This document shows positions 53,473 to 63,878 of a stretch of DNA of 64,000 bases, piece after piece. The number at the start of each line of letters is the position of its first letter. Positions within the stretch are counted from its first letter, which is position 1. The notes under the pieces are model-generated. The model searched no databases, was not told where the DNA came from, and saw nothing but the letters and a program-made list of their open reading frames with translations. The stretch comes from Streptomyces klenkii. GTDB lineage: Bacteria > Actinomycetota > Actinomycetes > Streptomycetales > Streptomycetaceae. The position numbers and the translations under genes were made by a program. Where the stretch lies: contig NZ_RBAM01000006.1 of assembly GCF_003626645.1 (NCBI RefSeq), positions 1 through 64,000 of the forward strand, read 5' to 3'.

Positions 53473-54450
53473 CTAGCCGTGTTCGGCGAACGCCGCGGTG
53501 ATGTCGTCGTGTTCCGCGCCCGCCGCGAGCAGCAGTCGCAGCAGCACCCTCGCCTTGTACGGGTCGAGCAGCCCGCCGTTGATCAGTCCGCGCTGCTGGA
53601 GGTCGGTCTCCGAACCGGGCGCGCTGTAGGTGCGGCGGAGCACCGGGCCGCTGCCGGTGCGGGAGGTGAGGACGACCGGGATGCGGTCGGCGAGGGCGCC
53701 CAGCACGGGAGCGAAGGAGGCGGGCACGTGCCCGGCCCCGAAGCCGGCGACCACCAGGCCCCGGTACGTGGCGGCGAGGCCTTCGAGCCGGCCGGGGTCG
53801 TCGTCGAAGGTGACGCAGTGCAGGGCCACCCGGGCGGCGTCGAGCCGCGCTCTGCCGATGCCGGCCGGCAGGACGGCACGGCGCGGCGGCGGGGCCAGGA
53901 CCCGTACGCCGCCTTCCACGACGCGCCCCACCGGGCCGGCGTTCGGGGAGACGAAGGCCGCCGTGCTCGTGCTGTGGGACTTGCGCACCCACCGCGCCGC
54001 GTGCACCTCGTCGTTGAAGGCGACGAGCGCGCCGAGCCCGCGCGCCGCGGGGGAAGCGGCGACGCGGGCGGCCGCGAGCACGTTGGCCGGTCCGTCGGCG
54101 CCGGCCATGCCCGGCTGCCGCATCGCCCCGGTCAGGACGAACGGCGCGTCATGCGGCCACACGAGGTCGGCGAGGAACGCGGTCTCCTCCAGCGTGTCGG
54201 TGCCCTGGGTGACGACGACGCCGGCGGACCCCTCCGCCACGGCCCGCGAGGCCGCCTCGACGACGTCGAGCACCTGCGTGAAGGTCAGGCTCCCGCTGGG
54301 AACGGCGTGGACGTCGCGTACGTCCAGAGGCACCCCGAGCTCGTCCAGCCCGGGTACGGCCGCGGTGATCTCGGCCCCGGTCAGCCGCTCCCCCGTGGCG
54401 CGCCCGGACACCGATATCGTGCCCCCGAGCGCGAACAGCGCGATGCTCAT
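53473..54450 (-). CDS. L-asparaginase (type I/II family)
   Basis: The 325-residue enzyme has both catalytic threonine motifs: FALGGTIS at the N-terminus (Thr about 11) and VVVTQGTDTLEETAFL (Thr near 85, with the Asp). Length and layout are typical; no signal peptide, so cytoplasmic. It hydrolyses asparagine to aspartate and ammonia. It lies 39 bp downstream of the GMC oxidoreductase gene on the same strand, so co-transcription is possible. Confidence 0.9.
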   Translation of the reverse strand: MSIALFALGGTISVSGRATGERLTGAEITAAVPGLDELGVPLDVRDVHAVPSGSLTFTQVLDVVEAASRAVAEGSAGVVVTQGTDTLEETAFLADLVWPHDAPFVLTGAMRQPGMAGADGPANVLAAARVAASPAARGLGALVAFNDEVHAARWVRKSHSTSTAAFVSPNAGPVGRVVEGGVRVLAPPPRRAVLPAGIGRARLDAARVALHCVTFDDDPGRLEGLAATYRGLVVAGFGAGHVPASFAPVLGALADRIPVVLTSRTGSGPVLRRTYSAPGSETDLQQRGLINGGLLDPYKARVLLRLLLAAGAEHDDITAAFAEHG

Positions 54451-54489
54451 GTTCTCCCCCAGCCGTTGCCGCCGGCGTCCGGCGCCGGG

Positions 54490-56010
54490 CTACGCGCCCC
54501 GGATCAAGTCCGCGGCCTTCTCCGCGATCATGATCGTAGGCGCGTTGGTGTTGCCTCGCACCAGGGTCGGCATGACCGAGGCGTCCACCACGCGCAGGCC
54601 CCGTACGCCGTGCACCCTCAGCTCGTTGTCGACGACCGGCCCCATGGCGCAGGTGCCCGCGGGGTGGTAGAGCGTGTGCAGCTCCCGCCGGGCGAAGTCG
54701 AGGAGGTCCTGGTCGCTGTCCGAGCGCGGCACGCGGAAGTCGGAGCGCCGGTGCGCCCGCAGGGCGGGCCGGTCCGCGATGTCGAGCAGGACCCGCAGGG
54801 CGCGCACCGCGGCCGCGCGGTCCTCCTCCGTGGACAGGTAGTTGTGCACGACGCGCGGCTTGGCGCTGGGCAGGGCCGAGCGGAGGGAGACCTTTCCCCG
54901 GGCTGCCGCGCCCAGCAGGACCGCGCCGTGGTGGAAGCCATGGGCGGCCGGGGCGCCGAGCCCCTCCTCCTCGTACGTGGCCGGAATCGCATGGATCTGC
55001 ACGTCCGGCGCTTCGAGGCCGGCCAGGGTCCGTACGAATCCGCCCGCCGGGGCCATCGCCGTCATCGGCGACTCGCTGCTGGTGAGGTGGATGAGGGGAA
55101 GGTGCCCGTGGTCCTGGAGGTTCTCGCCCACGGGGAGGTCGGCGCGGGGCGCGATGCCGAGCGCTTCGAGCTCCGCGGCGATGCCGATCCCCGAAAGCAT
55201 GAGCAGCTGCGGGGAGTTGTAGGTGCCCGCGGAGACGATGACCTCCCGTTCGGCGCGCAGTTCCACCAGCTCGCCCTGGTGCTCGGCCTCGACGCCGGCG
55301 GCCCGGCCGCCGGAGAACAGCAGCCGGGTGCAGTGGGCTACGGAGACCACCGTCAGGTTCGGCCGCTCCAGGGCGGGGCGCAGGTACGCGTCGGCCGTGC
55401 TGCACCGCAGGCCGTCGCGCTGGGTGAGGTCGTAGTAGCCGAAGCCGTCCTGCTCGGGGCCGTTGAAATCCGGGTTGAACGGGTGGCCCGCCTCCTGCGC
55501 GGCCTCCACGTACGCGGCCAGGAGCGGGCTGCTGGAACGGCCCCCGCTGACGGTGAGCGGGCCGCCGGCGGCGTGCCGGTCGGAGGCGCCGCCGTGGTGG
55601 TCCTCCGCGCGGAGGAAGTACGGGAAGACCTCGTCCCAGCTCCATCCCTTGGCGCCGGCGTCCGACCAGGCGTCGTAGTCCCCGCGGTTGCCGCGGATGT
55701 AGATCGTCGCGTTGATGGACGACGAGCCGCCGAAGGTCTTCCCGCGCGGCAGGTAACAGCGGCGGCCGTCCAGGCCCGGCTCGGGTTCGGTCTCGTAGTC
55801 CCAGTCGTACTTGGTCCGGAACAGCGTCGTGAACGCCGCCGGGACGCGGATCGCCTCGGCGTCGTCGGGCGGCCCCGCCTCCAGCAGCAGGACGCGGACG
55901 CCGGGGTCCTCGCTCAGCCTCGCGGCCAGTACGCAACCGGCCGACCCCGCCCCCACGACGACGTAGTCGTGGCTCTCGTGCTGTGCATCCCTTGCGCCCT
56001 GTACGGGCAT
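54490..56010 (-). CDS. GMC-family FAD oxidoreductase (choline dehydrogenase-like)
   Basis: ATG 56010 gives 506 residues. FAD site [20 protein letters not shown] (about 15-34), [20 protein letters not shown] (GMC signature 1), [17 protein letters not shown] (signature 2), the catalytic His in [14 protein letters not shown] and a C-terminal [19 protein letters not shown] are all present. It oxidises an alcohol, possibly choline or a related compound. The substrate is unproven. It sits upstream of the asparaginase gene. Confidence 0.9.
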   Translation of the reverse strand: MPVQGARDAQHESHDYVVVGAGSAGCVLAARLSEDPGVRVLLLEAGPPDDAEAIRVPAAFTTLFRTKYDWDYETEPEPGLDGRRCYLPRGKTFGGSSSINATIYIRGNRGDYDAWSDAGAKGWSWDEVFPYFLRAEDHHGGASDRHAAGGPLTVSGGRSSSPLLAAYVEAAQEAGHPFNPDFNGPEQDGFGYYDLTQRDGLRCSTADAYLRPALERPNLTVVSVAHCTRLLFSGGRAAGVEAEHQGELVELRAEREVIVSAGTYNSPQLLMLSGIGIAAELEALGIAPRADLPVGENLQDHGHLPLIHLTSSESPMTAMAPAGGFVRTLAGLEAPDVQIHAIPATYEEEGLGAPAAHGFHHGAVLLGAAARGKVSLRSALPSAKPRVVHNYLSTEEDRAAAVRALRVLLDIADRPALRAHRRSDFRVPRSDSDQDLLDFARRELHTLYHPAGTCAMGPVVDNELRVHGVRGLRVVDASVMPTLVRGNTNAPTIMIAEKAADLIRGA

Positions 56011-56219
56011 GGGTGTCCCCTTCCAGGTGACCGATGCGACGGCGCTCTCATGATGGCCCCCGGCGCCGGGGACGAACAGATGACCGCCGCGGCTGACGGC
56101 TGCGGCGCGGGTCACCTTCAGGACGAGACCGGGATGAGGCCGGGATGAGTACGCGCACCCGTACGTTCTGAGTACCCGGGCCGACGCGGGCAGGCCCGGG
56201 CGGAGGGTTGAGTGGACCC

Positions 56220-56606
56220 ATGAACGACCTCACGACGCAGGCGCAGGCGGACGCCGCCGCACAGACCCGCAGCACCGACGACCGGGACGAACGCGGCGGG
56301 CGCTCGCTCATCCTGCCCGCGGTGCTTGCGGTGCTGCTCATCCCCGTGGCGCTCCTCTTCGGCGGGCTCGCTCCCATGGCGACCGACAGCTGCGGCCCCG
56401 ACCACTGCTCCCGCGCCCTCGACCAGGCCCTCGCCGAGGTCGTTTTCGGCCTGTACGCGACATTCGCCGGGACGCCGGCGCTGCTCCTGACGGCTGGCGT
56501 CCTGCCGCGGCGCATGCGGTACGCCACGGCGCGCAGGCTCACCGCCTGGAGCGCACTGCTGCCGCCCGCCTTCGTCATCCTCAGGGTGCTCGCCTTGCCG
56601 CAATGA
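56220..56606 (+). CDS. Small membrane protein, unknown function
   Basis: ATG 56220 with GGAGGG upstream gives a 128-residue protein with a charged N-terminus and three hydrophobic segments ([60 protein letters not shown]). No family was recognised; a small integral membrane protein is the safe call. Confidence 0.65.
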   Translation: MNDLTTQAQADAAAQTRSTDDRDERGGRSLILPAVLAVLLIPVALLFGGLAPMATDSCGPDHCSRALDQALAEVVFGLYATFAGTPALLLTAGVLPRRMRYATARRLTAWSALLPPAFVILRVLALPQ

Positions 56607-56791
56607 GCACGTCCGGCCGTGCCGCCGGCCGAGGAACGGGGATCGGGGATCGGGGATCTGCATCCGGGGGTTTTCCCCATGGTGAGAGGTCCGGTACGGC
56701 GCATAGCCTCGCCTGGACAGGCAGCTCCTCGGCAGGAGTGCCTGACACCCCCTGACATCTCATCAAGTCATCAAGAACGGTGGATATCCCC

Positions 56792-57520
56792 ATGCGTGCG
56801 CGCTCCCGTCTGCTCACTGCCGCCATGACAGCCGCCATCGCTGCCGGCGGCATCAGCGCGTGCAGCATGATGCGGAAGAACTTCGACGACGACACCACCG
56901 TCGCGCAGAAAATCACCTCCGTACGGCTGGACACCGGCTCCGGCGGCGTCACTCTGCGCGGCAAGGAGGGTGCCACCGCGGTGAGCCTGCACCGTTACGT
57001 GGAGTACGGCGGCGACCGGCCGGAGGGCGCTACGCACCGCGTCGGGAACGGCGTCCTCGTGCTCGGTGGCTGCGGCGACGACTGCTCGGTGGCCTACACC
57101 GTCGACCTGCCGGCAGGCATACCGGTGACCGGCCGGACGACGAGCGGCGCGGTCAGCGTGTCCCGGTCGGGCGCGGTGAAGGTGCGGACCGGTTCCGGCG
57201 CCATCGACCTGGACGACGTCAACGGCGCGGTCGAGGTGCAGGCGGGCAGCGGCGCCATCACGGGGAAGGGGCTCAAGGGCGGCCCCGTCGTCGCCAGGAC
57301 CTCCAGCGGGGCCGTCGACCTCACCATGTCCGAGGCGCAGGACGTCAAGGCCGGGGCCGGGAGCGGGGCCGTCACTCTGACCACGCCCGACGGGCGGTAC
57401 CGGGTGACCGCCGAGAGCGACAGTGGCGGCAAGGACATCGCCGTCCACGACGACCCGTCCGGCACGCACCGGCTCGACCTGAGCACGGGCAGCGGCGCCA
57501 TCACCGTCAAGCGGTCCTGA
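56792..57520 (+). CDS. Lipoprotein with DUF4097-type beta repeats
   Basis: The 242-residue product has a lipobox near the N-terminus (GGISAC, Cys about 24) followed by repeats of SGAVxxxTGSGAI (TTSGAVSVSRSGAVKVRTGS, AGSGAITGKGLKGG, GAGSGAVTLTTPDGRY, STGSGAITVKRS). This right-handed beta-type pattern is the DUF4097 family, usually a putative adhesin or polymeric surface protein. It is anchored outside the membrane. Function unknown. Confidence 0.8.
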   Translation: MRARSRLLTAAMTAAIAAGGISACSMMRKNFDDDTTVAQKITSVRLDTGSGGVTLRGKEGATAVSLHRYVEYGGDRPEGATHRVGNGVLVLGGCGDDCSVAYTVDLPAGIPVTGRTTSGAVSVSRSGAVKVRTGSGAIDLDDVNGAVEVQAGSGAITGKGLKGGPVVARTSSGAVDLTMSEAQDVKAGAGSGAVTLTTPDGRYRVTAESDSGGKDIAVHDDPSGTHRLDLSTGSGAITVKRS

Positions 57521-57554
57521 GAGCGGCGACCTATGCCCATGCTCAGGCCCCGGG

Positions 57555-58907
57555 TCACGGGAGGCGGCGTAGGAACACGTCGTCGGCCTTGTTCGTGTCG
57601 CCGGGGACGAGGTTGCCGGCGGAGCTGGTGAAGACCGCTGTGCGGCCCGGGCCGTCGGTTGCGACGCCGGTCGACTCGCCGTCGGCCGGGGTTCCGCCGG
57701 CCGCGACGTCGAGCCGTTCGACGGAGCCGGTGCGCAGGTCCCGCGCGTAGACGGCCTGGTGTCCGCCGGTGGTGCCGCCGGGGACCAGGTTGGGGGCGGT
57801 GGAGGTGAAGAACACCTTCCGGTTGTCGGCGCTCATGACGGGGCCGCGGGAGTCGCCGCGGGCCTCGGACCCGTCGTGGGCGAGGCTGAGCCGCTGCGTG
57901 GTGCCGGTCCGGAGGTCCCGGGCGTAGACGTCCGACGTCTGCGTGGTCTTGCCCGGTACGACGTCGGAGCTGCGGGTCGTGAAGAGCGCGTAGCGTCCGT
58001 CGGGGCTGAGGCGGATGTCGCTCGCCCCGGCGTCGCTGCCGTCGCGCTGCCGGGCGGCGGACTCGGTCCGGCCGGTGCGCATGTCGTGGACGTAGAAGGT
58101 GCTCAGCCGCGGCTTTGCCAGCCCCGCAGCGGCGGCGGAACCCGCGGGTTCGCCCTCGCCCAGGCCGCCCAGCGACAGGAACCCGACCTTGCTGCCGTCC
58201 GCGCTGATGACCGGCGCCGCCGAGCGGGTGCCCGCCTGGCTGCCGTCCGACCGGACGCTCACCCGCTGCGTGGTGCCGTTCCATCGGTCCCGTACGTAGA
58301 CCGCCACCGGATCCGTGCTCGGCCCGGGCACGAGGTCAGTGCGGTCGGAGGTGAAGGCGACGAACCTGCCGTCGGCGCTGACGGCCGGTTCGTAGGACGT
58401 GCCCGCCTGCTGCTGCGTGTTCTCCAGCAGCAGCTCCGTCCGTCCCGTCGTGCGGTCGCGGACGAAGAGATCCGTGTCCCCGGGGCGCTTGTCCGGGGAG
58501 AGGTTGCCGGCCCGCGAGTCGAAGACGGCGTAGCGTCCGTCGGCGCTGAGGGCGATGTCGAAGGACGAGTCGTCGGCGGGCGTGCCGTCGCTCGCCACGT
58601 TCGCCTGCTCGACGGCCCCGCTGCGTAAGTCCTTGATGAACAGGTTGACGCCGCCGCGCGTGCCCGGCGTCAGATTGGTGGCCACGGATCTGAAGGTCGC
58701 GAAGCGGCCGTCGGCGCTGATGCCGGCGGTGTACGACTCCGCGTTGCCCTCGGCTCCGTCGGCGGCCACGCTCACCCGTTCCGTACGCGGGCGCTGGTGC
58801 TCGGCGCCGCTGGTGGCGGCGGTGGCAGCGGTAGCGGTGGGCAGTGCGGCCACCGTGCAAGCGCTCAATGCGGCGGCCAGCATCGCGGTTCGTGCGAGAC
58901 AGCGCAT
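57555..58907 (-). CDS. Secreted TolB-like beta-propeller protein
   Basis: The 450-residue product has a signal peptide (MLAAALSACTVAALPTATAA) and seven WD40-like/PD40 blades with the repeat ISADGRFATFRSVATNL, LSADGRYAVFDSRAGNL, VSADGRFVAFTSDRTDLV and similar DGR(Y/F)A units. It is a periplasmic-type propeller common in Streptomyces, often of unknown binding role. No enzymatic motifs were seen. Confidence 0.85.
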   Translation of the reverse strand: MRCLARTAMLAAALSACTVAALPTATAATAATSGAEHQRPRTERVSVAADGAEGNAESYTAGISADGRFATFRSVATNLTPGTRGGVNLFIKDLRSGAVEQANVASDGTPADDSSFDIALSADGRYAVFDSRAGNLSPDKRPGDTDLFVRDRTTGRTELLLENTQQQAGTSYEPAVSADGRFVAFTSDRTDLVPGPSTDPVAVYVRDRWNGTTQRVSVRSDGSQAGTRSAAPVISADGSKVGFLSLGGLGEGEPAGSAAAAGLAKPRLSTFYVHDMRTGRTESAARQRDGSDAGASDIRLSPDGRYALFTTRSSDVVPGKTTQTSDVYARDLRTGTTQRLSLAHDGSEARGDSRGPVMSADNRKVFFTSTAPNLVPGGTTGGHQAVYARDLRTGSVERLDVAAGGTPADGESTGVATDGPGRTAVFTSSAGNLVPGDTNKADDVFLRRLP

Positions 58908-59137
58908 GGTTCCCCTCCTGGGCTGGACTGGACTTGGCTTGACTGGACATCAAAGGTGAGGGAAGCCAAGCCCCGTCGGGCAGCCCCGGTCAACCCGTCA
59001 GCCGTCAACCCGCTCAACCCGTCAAGCCATCACGCCCTCGGCGGCCGAGGCTTGCGAGGTCACGGGCCGGGGAACGGCTCTGTGCATCAGGGATCCGGTG
59101 AGCAGCGCCGTGCTCGGCGCGACGGGAGGGACCTGCG

Positions 59138-60079
59138 ATGCCAGAGGTGCCAGAGGTGTCGGGCGGGCAACCGAGGTGGCCGGCCGTGTCGGACGAGGTG
59201 CGGGAAGCGCTGGTACGGGGCCGGCCGGTGGTCGCCCTGGAGTCGACGATCATCGCGCACGGCCTGCCCGCACCACGGAACCTGCACGTGGCGGAGGAAC
59301 TGGAGGAGCTCGTACGGGAGGGCGGCGCCGTCCCCGCGACCGTCGCCGTGCTGGACGGACAGCCGCGCGTGGGGCTGGACAAGGCGGAGCTGGCGCGGGT
59401 GGCGGGTGAGGACGGCATCCGCAAGCTGGGGCACCGTGACCTGGCGCCGGCGGTCGCGGCGGGGGCCAGCGGGGCGACGACCGTGTCCGCGACGGCGTTC
59501 CTGGCGGCACGGGCGGGGATCCGGGTCTTTGCGACGGGCGGCCTGGGCGGCGTCCACCGCGAGTGGGTGCGGTCCCAGGACGAGTCGGCGGACCTGGGCC
59601 TGCTGGCGCGGGTGCGGATCGCCGTGGTGTGCGCGGGGGTGAAGTCGGTCCTGGACGTGCCGGCGACCTTGCAGCGGCTGGAGACGCTGGGCGTCGGGGT
59701 GCTGGGCTTCCGGACGGCGGAGTTCCCGGGCTTCTACCTCAGCAGCTCCGGCGAGCCGGTCGACTGGACGGCCCGGTCCGCGGCGGAGGTGGCCGGCGTG
59801 CTGCGGGCCCAGGACGCGCTGGGCGGCCCGGAGTCGGCCCTCATCGTCGCGAACCCGGTGCCCGTGGCGCAGCAGCTGGATCCGGCCCTGCACGACCGGG
59901 TGCTCGCCGAGGCGCTGGCGGCCTGCGCGCGGGAGGGCGTCACCGGGCAGGCGGTCACTCCCTTCCTCCTCGACCACCTCGTCCGGCACACCGGCGGGGC
60001 GTCCCTGGAGGCCAACGTGGCCGCGGTGCGGGGCAATGCGCGGCTGGCGGCCGAGATCGCCGTGGCGTACGCCTCATGA
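59138..60079 (+). CDS. psuG: Pseudouridine-5'-phosphate glycosidase
   Basis: The 313-residue protein is PsuG-like: VVALESTIIAHGLPAPRN, TVSATAFLAARAGIRVFATG, VVCAGVKSVLDVPATLQRLE and ALIVANPVPVAQQLDP. PsuG cleaves pseudouridine 5'-phosphate to uracil and ribose 5-phosphate. It overlaps the PfkB kinase start (ATGA), matching the usual PsuG/PsuK catabolic pair. Confidence 0.95.
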   Translation: MPEVPEVSGGQPRWPAVSDEVREALVRGRPVVALESTIIAHGLPAPRNLHVAEELEELVREGGAVPATVAVLDGQPRVGLDKAELARVAGEDGIRKLGHRDLAPAVAAGASGATTVSATAFLAARAGIRVFATGGLGGVHREWVRSQDESADLGLLARVRIAVVCAGVKSVLDVPATLQRLETLGVGVLGFRTAEFPGFYLSSSGEPVDWTARSAAEVAGVLRAQDALGGPESALIVANPVPVAQQLDPALHDRVLAEALAACAREGVTGQAVTPFLLDHLVRHTGGASLEANVAAVRGNARLAAEIAVAYAS

Positions 60080-61020
60080 CGGGTGTCCGGGCCGGGGCGC
60101 TGCTGGTGGTCGGTGACGTGGTGACGGACGTCGTCGCCCGTCACCGCACGCCGCTCGCCCCCGCGACCGACACCGCGGCCGCGATCGTCACGCTCCCGGG
60201 CGGGGCGGGCGCCAATGTGGCCTGCTGGGCCGCCCGTTCGGGCGCCCGGGATGTCCGTATCCTGGCCCGGGTGGGGGCGGACGCGGCGGCGCAGCAGCAT
60301 GAGCGCGCGCTGCGGGCCGCCGGGGTCCGGCCGCATCTGGTCGTCGACCCCGAGGCCCCTACGGGTACGGTCGTCTGCCTGGTCGGTGCGGACGGCGAGC
60401 GGACCTTCCTCACCGACAGCGGGGCCGTCGAGCGGCTGTCGCCTGCGGACTGGAGTGACGGTTTTCTCGCCGGGGTCGGTCACCTGCACCTCTCCGGCTA
60501 CCTCTTTTTCGCCGAGGCGAGCCGCCGGTCCGCCCAGGTCGCGATGGAGGCCGCCCGCGCCCGCTCCGTGCCGGTCAGCGTCGACCCGGCCTCCGCGGGC
60601 TTCATCGCCCGCCTGGGGGTGGACCGCTTCCTGGAGGCCGTCGCCGGAGCGGACGTCCTCCTGCCCAACGGCGACGAGGCGGCGCTCCTCACCGGCCTGC
60701 CCGATCCGGCCGACGCCGCGGCCAAGCTGAGCCGCCAGTTCCCGCTCGTGGTCGCCACGCAGGGCGCCCGGGGCGCGCTGGTCGCCGCCTCGGGCGCGGT
60801 CACGGCCCGGGTGCCGGGCCGGCCGGCCTCGGCCGTGGACACGACGGGCGCGGGCGACGCCTTCACCGGCGCCTTCCTCGCGTCCCGCCTGGCCGGCCAC
60901 GACCCGGCCACGTCCGCACACCGGGGATGCCAGGCCGGCGCGGAGGCAGTCACCCGCATCGGTGCGCGCCCGGGCGGGAGCGGAGGCGGAGGCATTGATA
61001 GTGGCGGATGGGCGCCCTAG
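60076..61020 (+). CDS. PfkB-type carbohydrate kinase, probable pseudouridine kinase
   Basis: The 314-residue ribokinase-family protein has GDVVTDVVARHRTPLAPATD, GGAGANVACWAARSGARDVR near the N-terminus and DTTGAGDAFTGAFLASRL (catalytic Asp) near the C-terminus. Coupled to psuG by ATGA, it most likely phosphorylates pseudouridine to the PsuG substrate. The kinase family is certain; the substrate is inferred from the operon. Confidence 0.88.
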   Translation: MTGVRAGALLVVGDVVTDVVARHRTPLAPATDTAAAIVTLPGGAGANVACWAARSGARDVRILARVGADAAAQQHERALRAAGVRPHLVVDPEAPTGTVVCLVGADGERTFLTDSGAVERLSPADWSDGFLAGVGHLHLSGYLFFAEASRRSAQVAMEAARARSVPVSVDPASAGFIARLGVDRFLEAVAGADVLLPNGDEAALLTGLPDPADAAAKLSRQFPLVVATQGARGALVAASGAVTARVPGRPASAVDTTGAGDAFTGAFLASRLAGHDPATSAHRGCQAGAEAVTRIGARPGGSGGGGIDSGGWAP

Positions 61021-61152
61021 GGGTCTACGGAGCGAGAGACGCGTCCGAGCCCGGAGTGAGTGCGACGCCCCTCCCCCGGGCTCCGGTCCCCCGGCTCGGC
61101 ACGCGGCACGCGTCCGCCGGACGCGGCGGTGAAGAACGTTCGCCGCGGCCGC

Positions 61153-62232
61153 TCAGCCCGTGGCTTCGACGGAGGCGCGGGGGTGGGGAATCACGGGCTC
61201 CCCGGCCGGCTGTTCCAGGGAGACCGTGCGCGCCGGAGCGGGGATGCGGATGCCCTCCTCGCGGTACCGCCGGTGCAGGCGCTTCACGAACTCGTGCTTG
61301 ATGCGGTACTTGTCGCTGTACTCACCGACGCCGAGGATCACCGTGAAGCCGATCCGGGAGTCGCCGAAGGTGTGGAAGCGGACGGCGGGCTCGTGGTCGG
61401 GGACGGCGCCGGTGATGTCCTTCATCACGCTCTCGACGACCTCGTTGGTGATCCGCTCGACGTGTTCCAGGTCGCTGTCGTAGCCGACGCCCACCTGCAC
61501 CGTGACCGACAGCTTCTGCTCGGGGCGGCTGAAGTTGGTCATGTTCGTGCCGGCGAGCTTGGCGTTCGGGATGATGACGAGGTTGTTGTTGAGCTGCTCG
61601 ACCACGGTGATGCGCCAGTTGATGTCGCGGACGTAGCCCTCCTCGCCGCTGCTGAGCCGTATGTAGTCGCCGGGCTGGACCGTCTTCGAGACGAGGATGT
61701 GGACGCCCGCGAAGAGGTTGGCCAGGGTGTCCTTCAGGGCCAGGGCGATCGCGAGACCGCCCACGCCGAGGGCGGTGAGCAGCGGGGCGATGGATATCCC
61801 GAGGGTTTCCAGGATGATGAGGAAGCCCATCGCCAGGATCCCGACGCGGGTGATGTTGACGAATATCGTGGCCGACGCGGCCACGCCGGACCTCGACTGC
61901 GCGACGGACCGCACGAGCCCGCTGATGACCCGGGCGGCGGTGAACGTCGCCGTCAGCATGACGAAGGCCGTCAGCGCCTGGTTGACGGTGTGGCCGACCT
62001 GGCTGGTCAGCGGGAGCGCCGCGGCCGCCGACGCCACGCCGCCCGCCACCGCGGCCCACGGGGCGACGGTGCGCAGCACGTCGACGATGATGTCGTCGCC
62101 TTCCCACGCGGTACGGGCGGCCCGTTCGCCGAGCCAGCGCAGGATCACGCGCAGCAGGAGGGCGACGGCCACGCCGGCGGCCACCGCGATGCCGGCGACG
62201 ATGGCGTCGTGCAGGGTGAGGTCGCGGGTCAC
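61153..62232 (-). CDS. MscS-family mechanosensitive channel
   Basis: GTG 62232 with AGGAGG upstream gives 359 residues. Four membrane segments precede the conserved MscS core: GVGGLAIALALKDTLANLFA, VQPGDYIRLSSGEEGYVRDI, NWRITVVEQLNNNLVIIPNA and KLAGTNMTNFSRPEQKLSV. It opens on hypo-osmotic shock. A longer upstream frame exists but lacks a ribosome site. Confidence 0.92.
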   Translation of the reverse strand: MTRDLTLHDAIVAGIAVAAGVAVALLLRVILRWLGERAARTAWEGDDIIVDVLRTVAPWAAVAGGVASAAAALPLTSQVGHTVNQALTAFVMLTATFTAARVISGLVRSVAQSRSGVAASATIFVNITRVGILAMGFLIILETLGISIAPLLTALGVGGLAIALALKDTLANLFAGVHILVSKTVQPGDYIRLSSGEEGYVRDINWRITVVEQLNNNLVIIPNAKLAGTNMTNFSRPEQKLSVTVQVGVGYDSDLEHVERITNEVVESVMKDITGAVPDHEPAVRFHTFGDSRIGFTVILGVGEYSDKYRIKHEFVKRLHRRYREEGIRIPAPARTVSLEQPAGEPVIPHPRASVEATG

Positions 62233-62473
62233 CGGTGTCCTCCTGCCGTTGCGGAGAGCGGAGCGACGGCGGCGCCGTCTGCCGGAGGCCCGGAGTAGTG
62301 GTTCGTCACCTTGTACCTGTCTGTCCCGACGGATCGTGAGTGCGCGGGTCCCACAGAAGTGGATCATCGCGAGAGGACATCCTGCACCACGCCCGTTCCG
62401 CCCCTGCACGCCCGGGTGGCGATCGGCCGCGCGACCGCCGCGAGCTCACCAACTGCGGCTACCTCCGCGGCAC

Positions 62474-63172
62474 CTACCGAGGGTCCAGCGAGGCGCTCTC
62501 CATCACCCTGTCCACCTCCCGGTTCTCCTCCGGACCGCCCGGCTGGGCGACGCCGAGGAGGAACGCCGAACGGCTGTCGTCGACGGAGACGATGGTCAGG
62601 CGGAGGTGCCCCGGGATGCTCGCGCCCTGCTTGTCGGCGCTCACGCGCAGCGCCACCGTGTGGGCGGGGCGGCCGTCGACCGTCGTCGGCCGGGACTCCT
62701 CCAGTTCGGAGCTCCCGTCCGGGTAGAAGAACTCCGCGTTCGAGCGGGCGGCCCGCTCCGCCTGCCGCTGCAGAGCGGGCTGCGGGACCGCCCCGGCGCG
62801 GCCGGCGAACACGGTGCTGCCGCCACCGCCGGCGTTCCTCTTGCCGGCCGACGAGGTGAACGCGTCGATCAGCTTCTTCCCGTCACTCTCCCACCCCTCG
62901 GGTATCGCGTAAGAGAGCCCGGCGGCACCGTCGGTGACGCGAGGCCGGCCGGCGTACGGCGCGGTGTCCTCGTCGCGGGTCAGCCACCACCCGGCGGCGA
63001 CCCCGGCGACCAGCAGCAGCACCAGGGCCGCCGCCACGCCGCCGACCACCATCGTCCGCCGGTTGCCCGGCCCCCGGCCGGACGGGGAAGTGGCCGGGGG
63101 CACGGGCGCGGGCGCGGCGGGCGGAAAGGCGAGGGGAGGGTGAGGCGGCTGTGGAGGCTGAGGTGTCGTCAT
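62474..63172 (-). CDS. Membrane-anchored protein with Pro-rich N-terminus, unknown
   Basis: The 232-residue protein has a Pro/Ala-rich N-terminus, one membrane segment (MVVGGVAAALVLLLVAGVAA, about 41-60) and an extracytoplasmic domain (GLSYAIPEGWESDGKKLIDA, LRLTIVSVDDSRSAFLLGVA). It is typical of actinobacterial envelope proteins of unknown function. Confidence 0.75.
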   Translation of the reverse strand: MTTPQPPQPPHPPLAFPPAAPAPVPPATSPSGRGPGNRRTMVVGGVAAALVLLLVAGVAAGWWLTRDEDTAPYAGRPRVTDGAAGLSYAIPEGWESDGKKLIDAFTSSAGKRNAGGGGSTVFAGRAGAVPQPALQRQAERAARSNAEFFYPDGSSELEESRPTTVDGRPAHTVALRVSADKQGASIPGHLRLTIVSVDDSRSAFLLGVAQPGGPEENREVDRVMESASLDPR

Positions 63173-63281
63173 GGTCCCAGCATCGGTGATCTGCGCGGGA
63201 ACCTGCCTGAGCACCCGTACTCACTGACGTACTCAAGACTGACGCACTCAAGAGCGAATACGGCGGAGCGGGGCGGGAGGG

Positions 63282-63878
63282 TCAGTTGTTCCAGGGGTTG
63301 GCCGGCTGGTCGTTGATAGCCGTCCAGAAGCGCGTGCCGGCGGGGACGTCGCCGTAGGCCCAGAAGCTCCAGCCCCCCGAGCTCTCCAGGTTGGGGCCGT
63401 ATCTGCCGTCGTGGAACTCGGCCATGCGCCAGCCCTCGCCGAAGGTGTTCGCGCAGACGCTGTCGGCAGCGGCGCGGCTGGTCAGGCGGGTGCCGCGGAT
63501 CGGGTTGGTGGCGGCGACGGCCCCGCGGGCCCAGCCCGCGTAGAAGCCGGGGGTGATGCCGGCGGGGGCGGCCCGGCCGTCGATCCTGAGGCAGAGCACG
63601 GGCAGGGCCGTGGTCGTGGCGGTGTCGCCCTGGTACGGGTTGCTCAGGGGGCCGCCGCCGACCTGCACAGTCCCACTGGGGCCGTCCGCCATCAGCGTCC
63701 AGGTCATGGCCTTGCCGCCGGAGTCGGCGGCGGGCGCGGCCGCGGTGGCGGGAGTTGCGAGGCTTCCGGCCGCGGCGAGCGCCGCGACGCCGAGCGCGAG
63801 GGCCGCTTTCACCGACTTCACCGGCTTCACTGACCTCACCGAATTCATCGATTTCGCCGAGGACTTCACCGAGCGCAT
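63282..63878 (-). CDS. Secreted protein of unknown function
   Basis: ATG 63878 after GAGGAG gives 198 residues with a Lys/Ser-rich N-terminus (SVRSVKPVKSVK, a small repeat) and a signal region (AALALGVAALAAAGSLATPA). The mature part has a conserved-looking pattern (LCLRIDGRAAPAGITPGFYA, CANTFGEGWRMAEFHDGRYG, GWSFWAYGDVPAGTRFWTAI). No known domain was recognised. Confidence 0.75.
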   Translation of the reverse strand: MRSVKSSAKSMNSVRSVKPVKSVKAALALGVAALAAAGSLATPATAAAPAADSGGKAMTWTLMADGPSGTVQVGGGPLSNPYQGDTATTTALPVLCLRIDGRAAPAGITPGFYAGWARGAVAATNPIRGTRLTSRAAADSVCANTFGEGWRMAEFHDGRYGPNLESSGGWSFWAYGDVPAGTRFWTAINDQPANPWNN

